From the NCBI GenBank assembly GCA_030037525.1, contig JASHRC010000053.1, positions 1 to 47,727 on the forward strand: 47,727 nucleotides of DNA. The letters are read 5' to 3'. The DNA is from Candidatus Acidiferrales bacterium. GTDB lineage: Bacteria; Acidobacteriota; Terriglobia; Acidiferrales; UBA7541. The position numbers and the translations under genes were made by a program. The notes under the pieces were generated by a model. The model had not been told where the DNA came from and searched no databases. It saw nothing but the letters and a program-made list of their open reading frames with translations. Shown here in pieces: positions 1-10,063 of the stretch (position 1 is the first letter of the stretch; each line of letters opens with the position of its first letter).

Positions 1-84
1 CGCCAAAGGCGCGGGGCAGATCAGATACCACTGGCGGTTCTTACCGTCCCGCTGAATGACTTGGACCATAGATTGATAGCCCAT
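1..84 (-). CDS. Partial small protein, possibly AbrB/antitoxin-like or transposon-linked (N-terminal 28 residues)
   Basis: Only the first 28 codons are inside the window; the gene runs off the left edge. The ATG lies at 84-82 and is preceded by a GGGAG Shine-Dalgarno sequence at about 92-96. The visible peptide begins MGYQSMVQVIQRDGKNRQWY and resembles the first strand of small swapped-hairpin (AbrB/MazE-like) proteins that often precede transposase or toxin genes in Acidobacteria. That resemblance is from memory and the diagnostic C-terminal part is not visible. The 5' region carries two palindromes (95-118 and 129-142), which would fit an autoregulated unit. It could equally be an unrelated hypothetical protein. 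Confidence 0.5.
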   Translation of the reverse strand, partial: MGYQSMVQVIQRDGKNRQWYLICPAPLA

Positions 85-94
85 TGGTGCTCTC

Positions 95-118
95 CCTCGT
101 CGAAGAGATTCGACGAGG
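95..118 (-). promoter_or_regulatory. Perfect 10-bp inverted repeat overlapping the ribosome-binding region
   Basis: The arms are CCTCGTCGAA (95-104) and TTCGACGAGG (109-118), perfect over 10 bp with a 4-nt loop. In the minus-strand mRNA the downstream arm merges with the GGGAG Shine-Dalgarno of the gene starting at 84. It could hide the ribosome site as an RNA hairpin or act as a DNA operator; the sequence does not decide between them. Confidence 0.6.
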
Positions 119-128
119 CAGCGTATCA

Positions 129-142
129 TAGCTATATAGCTA
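129..142. promoter_or_regulatory. 14-bp perfect palindrome TAGCTATATAGCTA, candidate operator
   Basis: The palindrome is symmetric across all 14 bases. It sits 45 bp upstream of the minus-strand start at 84, where promoter elements would be expected. On the minus strand a TTGACT hexamer (plus 143-148) directly precedes it, so a repressor bound here would cover the likely promoter. The promoter call itself is weak because no -10 lies at a good spacing. Confidence 0.4.
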
Positions 143-207
143 GTCAACAGATTTCAGATTTGTTCACACGTTCTAACCCATGTGTCCGGGCCGGACCCAG
201 GGTTTAA

Positions 208-255
208 TGGTCGGGGCGAGTGGATTTGAACCACCGACCTCCTGGTCCCGAACCA
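208..255 (-). other. 3' half of tRNA-Pro(CGG): probable attachment-site duplicate
   Basis: On the minus strand the sequence runs from the anticodon stem CTGG, through loop TTCGGGA (anticodon CGG), the stem CCAGG, the variable region, a complete T-arm with TTCAAAT, and the acceptor strand to an encoded CCA at 210-208. The acceptor 5' strand and D-arm are absent; beyond 255 the match stops and AT-rich sequence follows. This is the usual footprint of integration by a tyrosine recombinase into a tRNA 3' half. The orphan half implies that the element lies, or lay, on the higher-coordinate side, where an integrase remnant is found at 965-1285. It cannot make a functional tRNA. Confidence 0.75.
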
Positions 256-359
256 GCATATAAAAAATCCCTAATCCATCGTCCTGGCGTCACTTACGGG
301 ATTTCAAACGACCAACAATCCTCCTCAGATTCACAACCATTCGCAACCGGAAATGATTG

Positions 360-970
360 CTAGTGCGTGCAATTTTCTGCGATTACCTCTCGGATTGCTG
401 ACTCCTCTCTCGCAACATGGCTCCAGCCAACCACGGCAAGCACTCGCTTTCCCTGGCACACGGCACGCGTAATCTTGTCCACGATGACTTGGTCGCGATA
501 GTCCGTGCTGGCTCGGGTTATCTCGTTGATTCGATTATCCAACTTCGATGGATCCACCCAGCTCATATTTGCGTTCACGTAAGAGACGAGTTTCGGAAAT
601 CTTTCGGCAAACGTCGGTTGCATTTCCGATACACTACGGGGCCGAACGTCCTTTAACGCGGGTTCGGCGCTGTATCTCTTGATCGCATCTTGAAGATACT
701 CTTCCTTGTTCATTTTGGGAGAGCCCAATCCATCATATTCAGCCAAATCCCTGATGATGTAGAAGAGCTTTACCTCCTCTGGGTCATACTTCCTAAGAAG
801 CTCCGCGACCTCCTCCCCAAATTCTGGTTCCATGTTGAAAGCGGGAATTTTCGATCCGGCCAAATATCTTACGAGTCCTCTTTCTCCATAACTGCGGATG
901 GCATCGTTCTTTTTGCTTCCAGGATCAGCGATTTGGGGATCATTGATTTCGGGCCCTTCGTAAAATGGCC
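360..970 (-). pseudogene. N-terminally truncated gene, possible ChaN/TraB-like (Tiki superfamily) C-terminus
   Basis: The minus-strand reading frame ends with TAG at 362-360 and looks like real protein only up to about position 960. Its sequence contains FNMEPEFGEEVAELLRKYDP and ends with KRVLAVVGWSHVAREE, a hydrophobic strand followed by GWSH. That ending recalls the C-terminal part of ChaN-like, TraB or erythromycin-esterase-like proteins, which is only a tentative match. The frame stays open to 1178, but that part lies opposite the integrase remnant and looks like shadow coding. The original 5' end appears to be deleted, with the break next to the equally truncated integrase. No start or ribosome site is visible at the junction, so it is probably not expressed as an intact protein. 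Confidence 0.55.
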
Positions 971-1285
971 ATGACCAAAGGGCGCAACATTCGGAAATTG
1001 CTTGACGGAACGCGTGGCTTTCACGCGTTCCGCCGGTATCGAAACACGTTCCTCCGCCAACAGCATTGCCCCGATGGCCTTCTGAAATTTTGGATGGGCC
1101 ACTCGGCGGTGGGCATGTCGGATCTTTACGACCGTTCGCGTGAGGACGTGCAATATCGGCGAGACGTAGCGAAAGCAATGGGCATCGGTTTCGAGCTTCC
1201 GAAAACGCTGGCTCCCATTTCAGACGCTAATGGGCGTCAGACAGAAACACTTAAGTCAGAGGTCGCCCTTGCGGAAAGACAGTAA
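965..1285 (+). pseudogene. C-terminal remnant of a tyrosine-recombinase integrase
   Basis: The fragment has the C-terminal signature of phage/ICE integrases: GFHAFRRYRNTF with the H-x-x-R box, GLLKFWMGHSAVG with the conserved GH(S), and LYDRS carrying the nucleophilic tyrosine. Residues after that (about 40 aa) form the usual tail. The N-terminal core-binding half and the first catalytic arginine are missing, so it cannot recombine DNA alone. It abuts a minus-strand gene that is also truncated at its 5' end, suggesting one deletion removed both. Its closeness to the tRNA-Pro half at 208-255 supports a decayed integrated element. Confidence 0.75.
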
Positions 1286-1302
1286 AACATTAGCGATTTC
1301 GT

Positions 1303-1365
1303 TGGTAGGGGCAGTCGGAATCGAACCACTGGGCTTCAGTATACGTGCTGGATGCGGCCATCAGG
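1303..1365 (-). other. Decayed tRNA 3' end (T-arm plus CCA), possible second attachment remnant
   Basis: On the minus strand the sequence ends GGTTCGATTCCGACTGCCCC TACCA, a T-loop TTCGATT, the 3' T-stem CCGAC, an acceptor-like strand and an encoded CCA at 1305-1303. The 5' T-stem reads AGTGG where GTCGG would pair, as if one C had been lost, and no proper D-arm or anticodon arm can be folded upstream. It therefore looks like a degraded tRNA rather than a gene. The amino-acid identity cannot be read. Confidence 0.45.
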
Positions 1366-1412
1366 TGAACGCCCGACTTTCCAATGGATAAGGCCAGACA
1401 TAGAATGGGAGC

Positions 1413-3458
1413 ATGCCAGGGTTCTCCGAGCGAGTGGCCGAACTAGATCGGAAGTCGGAAGCCCAGCCTGAGCCGGCGCCTGGGCCCGACGGTCGGCGCC
1501 GAGTAGCGATCGAGAGGCTTGCGCCCGAGATCGATTGCGGCCGATTTCCGATCAAGCGGGTGGTCGGCGAGACTGTGGTTGTCGAGGCGGATGTCTTTGC
1601 CGACGGACACGACCGCGTTGCTTGCGAGCTGTTATATGGTCCCGAGGGCGGCGAGCTCGAATCTTCTCCCATGAAGGCGCTGGGGAATGATCGCTTCGGC
1701 GGTGAATTCCGAGTCACGCAGGTTGGACGATATCGCTACACGATAGAGGCCTGGATCGATCGTTTCGGGAGTTGGCGCGAGTCTCTGGAGAAGAAAATCT
1801 TTGCCGGACAGGACGTATCGGTTGACTTGCTGGCTGGTGCCGAGCTGATCGAGCTTGCCTCCGCGCGAGCTCCTGTCGATTCCGCCGAGCTTCTCCGAAG
1901 ATGGGCGCGGAGGTTACGCGAAGACCCCGACCAAGGGAAAGCCATCGCGCTCGGAACCGATCTGCTCGAAATGATGACTCGCTATCCGGACCGTGAGCTC
2001 GCCAGCCGCTACAGGAAGCCACTCATCGTGGTTGTCGATCGAGAGAAAGCGCGCTTCTCCAGTTGGTATGAAGTCTTCCCGAGATCCTGCTCGCCTGAGC
2101 CAGGGCGTCACGGCACGTTTCGCGACTGCGAGGATCGGCTGCCGTACATTGCTTCGATGGGTTTCGACGTGGTCTATCTCCCGCCGATCCATCCCATCGG
2201 ACGGTCCTTTCGAAAAGGGCAGAACAACTCGGACACCCCAGAACCCGGTAGCGTCGGCAGCCCATGGGCGATCGGATCAGACGAGGGCGGGCACAAGTCG
2301 ATTCACCCCCAGCTGGGCACACTCGAGGACTTCAGGCATTTCGTCTCCAAAGCCAAAGATCACAATCTGGAGGTCGCGCTCGACATTGCTTTCCAGTGCA
2401 CTCCGGACCATCCCTATGTGCGCGAACACCACTCCTGGTTCCGCACTCGCCCCGACGGCACGATCCAGTATGCGGAGAATCCTCCCAAAAAATATCAGGA
2501 CATTTATCCGCTGGATTTCGAAACCTCCGATTGGCAGGCGCTTTGGCAGGAACTGAAAAGTATCTTCGAATACTGGATTGAGCAGGGCGTGCGGATCTTC
2601 CGCGTCGATAACCCCCATACCAAGCCCTTTGTCTTCTGGGAGTGGGTCATTGGCGAAATCAAAAGACAGCATCCCGAGGTTCTTTTCCTGGCCGAAGCGT
2701 TTACCCGGCCTCACGTCATGTACCGTCTTGCCAAGCTTGGTTTCTCCCAGTCCTACACCTATTTCACCTGGCGCCATACCAAAGAAGAGCTCACCAGCTA
2801 TTTCCGCGAACTCACGCAAACGGAACTGAACCAGTACTTCCGCCCCAATCTGTGGCCCAACACGCCGGACATTCTTCCCGAATTTCTCCAAGTCGGCGGG
2901 CGACCGGCCTTTATAGTACGGCTGATCTTGGCCGCCACCTTAGGTTCGAGCTACGGCATTTATGGCCCGGCGTTCGAGCTGTGCGAAAACTCGCCTCTTG
3001 AGCCGGGGAGCGAAGAGTATCGCGATTCGGAAAAGTATCAATTGAAAAGCCGCGACCTCGATTCTCCGGCAAGTTTGAGGGATTTGATTGCTCGCGTGAA
3101 CCAGATCCGCCGCGAGAATCCGGCCCTACAAGCCAACGGCAGTTTGCGCTTTCATGACACCGACAACCCGTCGCTCATTTGCTACAGCAAGACTACCGCT
3201 GATCTCGCGAGCGTCATCTTGGTCGTTGTCAATCTGGATTGTTTCCATGTTCAATCAGGATGGGTCGAACTCGATCTGAACTCCCTCGGCCTGGACCCAA
3301 ACCATGCCTTTCAGGTTCATGATCTGCTGGGAGAGGGACAGTATTTGTGGCAGGGATCGCGCAATTACGTTGAGCTCGCTCCGGAAACTTTGCCAGCGCA
3401 CATTTTCCGTGTTCGGCATCGGGTTCGCACGGAGCGAGACTTCGATTATTACCTTTAG
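1413..3458 (+). CDS. glgE: GlgE, alpha-1,4-glucan:maltose-1-phosphate maltosyltransferase
   Basis: This 681-residue cytoplasmic enzyme extends alpha-1,4-glucans by adding maltosyl units from maltose-1-phosphate, releasing phosphate. The N-terminal ~200 residues match the DUF3416 domain typical of GlgE, followed by the GH13_3 barrel. The nucleophile is in [10 protein letters not shown] (Asp about 399), the acid/base in FLAEAF (Glu about 428), and the third acid in NTPD (Asp about 486); the spacing matches characterised GlgE. The length is normal. An in-frame TAG at 1401-1403 leaves ATG 1413 as the first possible start, with GGGAG immediately before it (tight spacing). It heads an operon with glgB 29 bp downstream and treS-mak beyond, the remaining enzymes of the same route. 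Confidence 0.95.
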   Translation: MPGFSERVAELDRKSEAQPEPAPGPDGRRRVAIERLAPEIDCGRFPIKRVVGETVVVEADVFADGHDRVACELLYGPEGGELESSPMKALGNDRFGGEFRVTQVGRYRYTIEAWIDRFGSWRESLEKKIFAGQDVSVDLLAGAELIELASARAPVDSAELLRRWARRLREDPDQGKAIALGTDLLEMMTRYPDRELASRYRKPLIVVVDREKARFSSWYEVFPRSCSPEPGRHGTFRDCEDRLPYIASMGFDVVYLPPIHPIGRSFRKGQNNSDTPEPGSVGSPWAIGSDEGGHKSIHPQLGTLEDFRHFVSKAKDHNLEVALDIAFQCTPDHPYVREHHSWFRTRPDGTIQYAENPPKKYQDIYPLDFETSDWQALWQELKSIFEYWIEQGVRIFRVDNPHTKPFVFWEWVIGEIKRQHPEVLFLAEAFTRPHVMYRLAKLGFSQSYTYFTWRHTKEELTSYFRELTQTELNQYFRPNLWPNTPDILPEFLQVGGRPAFIVRLILAATLGSSYGIYGPAFELCENSPLEPGSEEYRDSEKYQLKSRDLDSPASLRDLIARVNQIRRENPALQANGSLRFHDTDNPSLICYSKTTADLASVILVVVNLDCFHVQSGWVELDLNSLGLDPNHAFQVHDLLGEGQYLWQGSRNYVELAPETLPAHIFRVRHRVRTERDFDYYL

Positions 3459-3487
3459 GGCTCGGGATTCCCTCTGGGGGGCACGCC

Positions 3488-5395
3488 TTGACTTCGCTTC
3501 TCACCGAATACGACCGGTATCTGCTGGCCGAAGGCACCTACGCGCGCGCCTACGACAAGCTGGGCGCCCATCTCCTTTGTCGCGAGGGCCGCTCGGGAGT
3601 TGAGTTCTCCGTCTGGGCCCCCCATGCCCGAAGCGTCTCGGTGATCGGCGATTTCAACGGCTGGAACCGGCGAGCCCATCCCCTGGAGCCCAGTTCCACG
3701 GGAGTCTGGGACACCTTTGTGGGTGACGTAGGCGAGGGGACCCGCTACAAGTATCACATCGAATCGAACGATGGCGGCTACCAGGTGGATAAGGCCGATC
3801 CGTACGGTTTTGCCTCCGAGCTCCGCCCCGAGACGGCTTCCCGGGTCTGGAATCTGGACGACTACCGGTGGCAAGATGCCGAGTGGATGGCCACTCGCGC
3901 GCGCGTCAATTCACTCCAAGCGCCCCTATCGATTTACGAAGTGCACCTGGGCTCCTGGCGGCGCGTGCCGGAGGAAGGGAACCGCTGGCTCAGCTACCGC
4001 GAGCTCGCGCCGCTACTGGCCGATTACGTCCAGGATGCCGGTTTCACGCACGTGGAGTTTCTGCCGATCATGGAGCATCCCTTCGACGGCTCGTGGGGCT
4101 ACGAGACGACCGGTTACTTCGCGCCGACCAGCCGCTTTGGCACGCCCACCGACTTCATGTATCTGGTCGACTACCTCCATCAGCGGGGAATCGGCGTCAT
4201 TTTAGACTGGGTTGCCGCACACTTTCCCAAAGACGAGGCCGGCCTGGGTTATTTTGACGGCTCCCATCTGTACGAGCACGCCGATCCGCGCCAGGGCGAG
4301 CATCCGGACTGGAACACCTTCGTCTTCAATTTCGGCCGCAACGAAGTCCGCAGTTTCCTCCTCAGCAACGCGCTGTTCTGGCTCGACAAATACCACATCG
4401 ATGGTCTTCGCGTGGACGCTGTGGCTTCCATGCTCTATCTCGATTACGGTCGACGGGAAGGCCAGTGGATCCCCAATCGCTTCGGCGGGCGGGAAAATCT
4501 CGAAGCGATCGAGTTTCTGCGAACGCTCAACGAGCACGTCTACCAAGCCTTCCCCGATGCGATGACCATCGCCGAGGAATCAACCGCCTGGCCGCAGGTT
4601 TCCCGCCCCACCTATCTGGGGGGCCTGGGCTTCGGCCTCAAGTGGAACATGGGCTGGATGCATGACACGCTCGGCTACCTGTCCGAGGACCCGGTCTTCC
4701 GAAGCTACCACCACCATCAGATCACCTTCAGTCTCCTGTACGCTTTTAGCGAGAATTTCGTCCTGCCGCTCTCACACGACGAAGTGGTGTACGGCAAAGG
4801 CTCGCTCATCGGCAAAATGCCGGGCGACGATTGGCAGAAGTTCGCCAATCTGCGCCTGCTCGTCGGATTCATGTTCGGCCATCCCGGCAAGAAGCTCCTC
4901 TTCATGGGCGGCGAATTCGGCCAGTGGTCGGAGTGGAATCACGACACAAGCCTGGACTGGCACCTGCTCGCCAACCCGGCTCACGCGGGGGTGAAACGCT
5001 GGGTGAGAGACCTCAACACGTTCTATCGCGGCCATCCCGCGCTCTATGAACTCGACTTCGACCCGGGCGGTTTCTCCTGGGTCGATTGCAAGGATTATGA
5101 GCGCAGCGTCGCGAGCTTCCTCCGCCGTGGCCGCCGCCAGCAGGATGAACTGCTTTTCGTTTTGAATTTCACGCCGGTGGTCCGGCGAAATTATCGCGTC
5201 GGTGTTCCTCGTCCGGGGTTTTGGAAGGAGGTTTTGAACAGTGACGCTCTCCTGTATGGTGGCAGCGGTCAGGGAAACTTCGGGGGCTTGGCTGCGATTC
5301 CGCTGCCCATCCATGGGCAGCCGTACACCCTTAACATGACGCTGCCGCCGCTCGGCATGCTCGTTTTCTGCCACGAATCTGCGGGCACCACCTGA
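3488..5395 (+). CDS. glgB: GlgB, 1,4-alpha-glucan branching enzyme
   Basis: This 635-residue GH13_9 enzyme introduces alpha-1,6 branches into the glucan made by GlgE. An N-terminal CBM48 module carries FSVWAPHA and VIGDFNGWN. The barrel contains [17 protein letters not shown] (nucleophile Asp), MTIAEES (acid/base Glu) and [14 protein letters not shown] (transition-state Asp). The protein is at the short end for GlgB and lacks the extra N-terminal module of the E. coli enzyme. The start is TTG at 3488, chosen because a run of six G at about 3476-3481 is well spaced as a ribosome site. It lies between glgE and treS-mak in the same operon. Confidence 0.95.
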   Translation: MTSLLTEYDRYLLAEGTYARAYDKLGAHLLCREGRSGVEFSVWAPHARSVSVIGDFNGWNRRAHPLEPSSTGVWDTFVGDVGEGTRYKYHIESNDGGYQVDKADPYGFASELRPETASRVWNLDDYRWQDAEWMATRARVNSLQAPLSIYEVHLGSWRRVPEEGNRWLSYRELAPLLADYVQDAGFTHVEFLPIMEHPFDGSWGYETTGYFAPTSRFGTPTDFMYLVDYLHQRGIGVILDWVAAHFPKDEAGLGYFDGSHLYEHADPRQGEHPDWNTFVFNFGRNEVRSFLLSNALFWLDKYHIDGLRVDAVASMLYLDYGRREGQWIPNRFGGRENLEAIEFLRTLNEHVYQAFPDAMTIAEESTAWPQVSRPTYLGGLGFGLKWNMGWMHDTLGYLSEDPVFRSYHHHQITFSLLYAFSENFVLPLSHDEVVYGKGSLIGKMPGDDWQKFANLRLLVGFMFGHPGKKLLFMGGEFGQWSEWNHDTSLDWHLLANPAHAGVKRWVRDLNTFYRGHPALYELDFDPGGFSWVDCKDYERSVASFLRRGRRQQDELLFVLNFTPVVRRNYRVGVPRPGFWKEVLNSDALLYGGSGQGNFGGLAAIPLPIHGQPYTLNMTLPPLGMLVFCHESAGTT

Positions 5396-5411
5396 GGCAA
5401 GGGCACAGGCG

Positions 5412-8400
5412 ATGGCCAAGCTCATCGGAAGCGCCGAGGATCCCCTCTGGTACAAAGACGCGATCATCTACGAGCTCCACGTCCGTGCCTTCAAAGACAG
5501 CAATGCCGACGGGATCGGCGACTTTCCCGGTCTGATTGAAAAAATGGATTACCTCGAGGATCTGGGCGTCACCTGCCTGTGGTTGTTGCCCTTTTTCCCG
5601 TCCCCGCTGAAAGACGATGGCTACGACATCTCCGATTACATGAACGTGCATCCGAGGTACGGCACGACCGACGATTTCCGAGCATTCCTCGCCGCAGCAC
5701 ATGAGCGCGATTTGCAGGTGATCATCGAGCTCGTCGTAAATCATACCTCTGACCAGCACCCCTGGTTTCAGGCGGCCCGCCGGGCGCCGCGCGATTCACC
5801 CGAGCGCAATTTCTACGTCTGGAGCGACACCGAGGCAAAATACAAAGACGCGCGGATTATCTTCTCCGATGCGGAACGGTCCAACTGGACCTGGGACCCG
5901 GTTGCCAAGCAGTATTACTGGCACCGATTTTTCTCGCACCAGCCGGACCTGAATTACGACAATCCCCGGGTCGTCGAGGAAGTGCTCAAGGTGATGCGCT
6001 ACTGGCTCGACATGGGGGTGGACGGACTGCGCGTCGATGCCATCCCCTACTTGGTCGAGCGCGACGGAACCAGTTGCGAGAATCTCCCGGAAACGCACGA
6101 AGTCATCAAGAAGCTCCGGCGGGAAATCGATGCCGGATACTCGAGTCGCCTGCTCCTGGCCGAAGCGAACCAGTGGCCGAGTGATGTGCGTCCCTACTTT
6201 GGCGATGGCGACCAATGCCATATGGCCTTTCACTTTCCGTTGATGCCGCGCATCTACATGGGCTTGCGCCAGGAAGATCGCCTGCCGATTACCGACATCA
6301 TCGCCCAAACGCCCGACATTCCCTCCAATTGCCAGTGGGGCCTTTTCCTGCGCAACCACGATGAGCTAACGCTCGAGATGGTCACCAACGACGAGCGCGA
6401 CTATATGTACATCGCCTACAGCGCCGATCCGCGGATGCGCATCAATTTGGGCATTCGCCGGCGCTTGGCCCCCCTGGTCGATAACAATCGCCGTCGCATC
6501 GAGCTTCTCAACAGCTTGCTGCTCTCCTTTCCGGGCACCCCCATCCTCTACTATGGCGACGAGATCGGCATGGGGGACAACATCTATCTCGGCGATCGCA
6601 ACGGCGTCCGCACCCCCATGCAGTGGAACGCGGACCGCAACGCCGGCTTCTCCACCGCCGTGCCCGCCCGCTTGTACAGCCCCGTCATCATGGATCCCGT
6701 TTGGGGCTATCAGGCGATCAACGTGGAAGCCCAGCAAGGCGACCCCTCCTCGCTTTTGAACTGGATGCGCAACATGATCGCCCTGCGAAAACTGTTCAGG
6801 GTTTTCGGGCGCGGCACCCTGAAATTTCTCGATCCGGCCAACCGCAAAGTGCTCGCCTACCTGCGCCAATACGAGGATGAAACCGTCCTGTGCATCGCCA
6901 ACCTGTCTCGGTTCGCCCAGCCGGTGGACCTGGATCTGGCCGAGCTCGAAGGCATGGTTCCGGTCGAGATGCTCGGCTACGTTGAATTTCCCCCCATCGG
7001 ACGCCAGCCTTACCGCTTTACGCTGGCGTCTTACAGTTTTCTTTGGCTCGAACTGCAACAGCGCACGCAGCCCGCGGAGACAAAAATGGATCTCGCGGGG
7101 CAGGCCTCCCTGAACGCGGCGGCCGGCTGGGAAAGCATTTTCGACGGAGCGAGCCGCCAGCGCCTGGAAGCCCTAAGCCTTCCCGAATACCTTCCCAAGC
7201 AGCGCTGGTTCGCAGGGAAGTCTCGTCAGATCAAGACAACCAGGCTGGTCGATTGGGCGGTTTTCGAGACATCACCAGCGGCCTTGCTGCTGCTGGAAGT
7301 CGAATTCGATAGCGGGCCTGCCGATCTGTATCTCTTGCCTTTGGGCATGAGCTTTGGCGACGCTGCCCGAGAGCTCGAGCAGTCGGCGCCGGGCGCCATC
7401 ATTGCCCCCGTCGTTGCGGCGAAGAATTCCGGCGTGCTTCATGATGCCGTCTTCAGCGACCAGACCTGTTTGGAACTTCTGTCGCTCATCGAGAACGATT
7501 CTGAGTTCCAGGCCCGCCACGGGCGGATCCACGGCCTGCGCGGCAGCGGCTTTCGGAAAATCCAGGGACACGCCGATCCTGCCCTGACTGTGAAACGAGG
7601 ATCGGCCGAGCAGAGCAACACGTCGATTCTCTACGGCGACCGCTTCATCCTGAAATTGCTTCGCCGTCAGGAGCCCGGACCGAATCCCGACGCAGAAATC
7701 GGCCGCTACCTCACCGAGCGAGTGAAATTCGATCGGATTCCTCCTTTCGCCGGAGAGATCGAATACCAACCCGAGGCCGATCGCGAGCCCTTCGTTCTCG
7801 GAATGCTACAAGGACTGGTCGCCAATGAAGGCGACGGCTGGAAGTGGACCATCGAAGAACTCGATCGATACTTCGAAACGTGCGCTCCCCAGCGATTTCC
7901 GGAAAATATCAACGCGGAACTGGGCGATCCGCTCAGGTTTTCCGAGCTCCCCACGCTCGCGACTGCCCGGGATCACGTCGGCATCTACCTGGACTCGGCG
8001 GCCACACTGGGGCGTCGAACGGCCGAATTGCACCTCGCTTTGGCTTCCCCTACCGATGACCCGGCCTTCGAGCCCGAGCCCATGAGCGCCCTCGACCAAC
8101 AGACCTTGGTTGCCGATCTCCGCGAGCATGCCTCCCGTGTATTTGAAATGCTAAAGGAACAACTTCCCCTTCTGCCGGACGAAGCAGTAGAGATGGCAGC
8201 GGCGGTCCTGAGCCGGCGAACCCGGATCTTGGATCATTTCGAAGCCCTGGGGCCCGAGCCGCTGCGCACCAGGCGGATTCGCATCCACGGCGACTATCAT
8301 CTCGGTCAGGTTCTCAAGGTGAAGACCGATTTTGTGATCTTGGACTTTGAGGGTGAACCCGCACGCCCGCTCGCCCAGCGCCGTGTCAAGCAGTGCCCGC

Positions 8401-8726
8401 TTAAAGACGTGGCCGGCATGTTGCGCTCGTTCAGCTACGCCGCCTATTCCGCTCTGATCAACTTCACGACGCGCCATGGCGGTGATATGGCCCGCACCGA
8501 GCCCTGGGCGCGTCTGTGGGAGCGCTCGGTCGCCTCCGAATTCCTGCGCGCGTACCGCGAAACGGCTCATGGCGCCGATTTCTTGCCGCCTGGCATTGAC
8601 GATTTTCGAAAGCTGCTTGATATTTTTCTTGTGGATAAAGCGTTGTACGAAGTTCGATACGAGCTCAATGCGCGCCCGGCTTGGCTTCGCATCCCGCTGC
8701 TGGGAATCATGTCTCTCGAGCTTTGA
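5412..8726 (+). CDS. treS: TreS-Mak fusion: trehalose synthase with C-terminal maltokinase
   Basis: This 1104-residue bifunctional protein turns trehalose into maltose and then into maltose-1-phosphate with ATP, the donor used by GlgE. Residues about 1-550 are a GH13_16 trehalose synthase with [15 protein letters not shown] (nucleophile), LLAEANQWP (acid/base) and [11 protein letters not shown]. From about residue 590 a maltokinase begins at [12 protein letters not shown], with the catalytic HGDYHLGQ and metal-binding DFEGEP motifs of the aminoglycoside-phosphotransferase fold. The fusion is a recognised architecture and ensures maltose is phosphorylated as formed. The ATG lies 16 bp after glgB, so translation is probably linked. 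Together with glgE and glgB it completes the trehalose-to-glucan pathway. Confidence 0.95.
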   Translation: MAKLIGSAEDPLWYKDAIIYELHVRAFKDSNADGIGDFPGLIEKMDYLEDLGVTCLWLLPFFPSPLKDDGYDISDYMNVHPRYGTTDDFRAFLAAAHERDLQVIIELVVNHTSDQHPWFQAARRAPRDSPERNFYVWSDTEAKYKDARIIFSDAERSNWTWDPVAKQYYWHRFFSHQPDLNYDNPRVVEEVLKVMRYWLDMGVDGLRVDAIPYLVERDGTSCENLPETHEVIKKLRREIDAGYSSRLLLAEANQWPSDVRPYFGDGDQCHMAFHFPLMPRIYMGLRQEDRLPITDIIAQTPDIPSNCQWGLFLRNHDELTLEMVTNDERDYMYIAYSADPRMRINLGIRRRLAPLVDNNRRRIELLNSLLLSFPGTPILYYGDEIGMGDNIYLGDRNGVRTPMQWNADRNAGFSTAVPARLYSPVIMDPVWGYQAINVEAQQGDPSSLLNWMRNMIALRKLFRVFGRGTLKFLDPANRKVLAYLRQYEDETVLCIANLSRFAQPVDLDLAELEGMVPVEMLGYVEFPPIGRQPYRFTLASYSFLWLELQQRTQPAETKMDLAGQASLNAAAGWESIFDGASRQRLEALSLPEYLPKQRWFAGKSRQIKTTRLVDWAVFETSPAALLLLEVEFDSGPADLYLLPLGMSFGDAARELEQSAPGAIIAPVVAAKNSGVLHDAVFSDQTCLELLSLIENDSEFQARHGRIHGLRGSGFRKIQGHADPALTVKRGSAEQSNTSILYGDRFILKLLRRQEPGPNPDAEIGRYLTERVKFDRIPPFAGEIEYQPEADREPFVLGMLQGLVANEGDGWKWTIEELDRYFETCAPQRFPENINAELGDPLRFSELPTLATARDHVGIYLDSAATLGRRTAELHLALASPTDDPAFEPEPMSALDQQTLVADLREHASRVFEMLKEQLPLLPDEAVEMAAAVLSRRTRILDHFEALGPEPLRTRRIRIHGDYHLGQVLKVKTDFVILDFEGEPARPLAQRRVKQCPLKDVAGMLRSFSYAAYSALINFTTRHGGDMARTEPWARLWERSVASEFLRAYRETAHGADFLPPGIDDFRKLLDIFLVDKALYEVRYELNARPAWLRIPLLGIMSLEL

Positions 8727-8785
8727 TCGAGGTCGTGAATCAGAACCACGACGCGGCATCTCAAGGGGACTCTGAGGATTGATCG

Positions 8786-10039
8786 GTGGCGACCAACTCC
8801 ATTCCTGCCTCGCCTCCTGAGGAAGCTAAGCCCATCGAGAGCGCCGACCTGGTCATCGGGATTCTCGCCGACCTCAGTCCGGAAGCCGTTACCACGATGT
8901 GCCAGACGCTCGGAACCCTCCCGGGCTCCTTGCGAATCGCCGTGTTGCAGAATGGCGACCCGGTGAATCCGTCTCCGGCCAATCGATCGGCGACGCCTCA
9001 GTCCTCTACCGTGTCCTTCGCACCTTCGTTACTCGCCAAGCCCGGCGGCGCGGGAACCGCTCCGCTCAACATGGCTGCGGCCTATCAGTCCGTCTTTGCC
9101 GCGGGGGAGAAGCTCGGGTCGCGGGCTTGTTGCATTCTGGCCTCCCGGCTTGAGTCGGAGACAGGACGGTCGGCCTACCGCCTCGCCGAGCCTCTCCTCA
9201 ACGGGGAACTCGATTTGGTCGTGCCTCGTTATGCCCGCCATCGATTCGAAGGCTTGCTCAACAGCTCGATCGTCGCTCCGCTGATGCGAGCTCTGTATGG
9301 AAAACGTCTGAGCAATCCCATGGGGCCCGATTTCGGCGTGTCCCGCCGGCTCGTCCAGCGGCTGGTGGGACGAGAGCGAACTGGCCGGGGCGCCGCCAAT
9401 GGCCTCCATCCGCTGGCATCGCTTACCCCGCTGGCGCTGTGCGAAAACCTGCACGTGGCCGAACTGCATTTGGGAACACGCTCCTATCCGCCACCGGATT
9501 GGACCAACACCGCTTCTCTCGTGGCTGAGATACTCGGCCCGGTCTTCCTGGATATCGAGCGAAACGCCGCGTGCTGGCAGAGAATGCGAGTTTCCGCAGC
9601 TGTTCCTGCCATTGGTGAGCCCGTTTCGGTCCAGAGTGACACGGCGAGCCTGGACACCAGCCGTCTGGTTGAGTCCTTCGCGCTCGCAAACCGAGAGCTG
9701 CAGGAGATCTGGAGTCTGATTTTGCCGCCCTCCACACTGGTCGAATTGCGCAAATTGTCGCGCCTTCGGTCGGAGGAGTTTCAGATGCCCGATGATGTGT
9801 GGGTCCGCATTGTCTACGATTTTGCCCTCGCCCATCGCCTTCGCCCGATCAACCGCGACCACTTGCTGAAATCCATGACGCCTCTCTACCTCGGCTGGGT
9901 CGCCTCCTATGCCCATGATCTCGAGCGAGACAATGCGGTCCCACCCGATCAGAGACTCGAGCGGCTGGCCGGTGCCTTTGAAGCCGGAAAGCCCTATTTC
10001 GTTTCGCGATGGCGCTGGCCGGACCGATTCAACCCCTAG
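8786..10039 (+). CDS. GT-A-type glycosyltransferase, substrate unknown, linked to the GlgE operon
   Basis: This 417-residue protein begins with a Rossmann-like strand (DLVIGILADLSPEAV). Its middle section, DLVVPRYARHRFEGLLNSSI followed by ALYGKRLSNPMGPDFGVS, is characteristic of glycosyltransferases related to mannosylglycerate and glucosyl-phosphoglycerate synthases. The usual DxD metal site before this block reads ASRLESETG, so it is degenerate or divergent. The start is GTG at 8786, with GAGG at 8774-8777 about 8 bp upstream. It follows treS-mak by 59 bp and precedes an MscS-like gene by 24 bp. The context suggests a compatible-solute or glucan-priming role, which is inference; a non-catalytic role is also possible. 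Confidence 0.7.
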   Translation: MATNSIPASPPEEAKPIESADLVIGILADLSPEAVTTMCQTLGTLPGSLRIAVLQNGDPVNPSPANRSATPQSSTVSFAPSLLAKPGGAGTAPLNMAAAYQSVFAAGEKLGSRACCILASRLESETGRSAYRLAEPLLNGELDLVVPRYARHRFEGLLNSSIVAPLMRALYGKRLSNPMGPDFGVSRRLVQRLVGRERTGRGAANGLHPLASLTPLALCENLHVAELHLGTRSYPPPDWTNTASLVAEILGPVFLDIERNAACWQRMRVSAAVPAIGEPVSVQSDTASLDTSRLVESFALANRELQEIWSLILPPSTLVELRKLSRLRSEEFQMPDDVWVRIVYDFALAHRLRPINRDHLLKSMTPLYLGWVASYAHDLERDNAVPPDQRLERLAGAFEAGKPYFVSRWRWPDRFNP

Positions 10040-10063
10040 CTTCACGCCACGAAGGAGGTTGCT

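Noticed and set aside
8732-8752. Hairpin GTCGTG/CACGAC between treS-mak and the glycosyltransferase gene
   Set aside because: Six base pairs with a 9-nt loop and no U-run are too weak to call a terminator, and the genes appear to be one operon.
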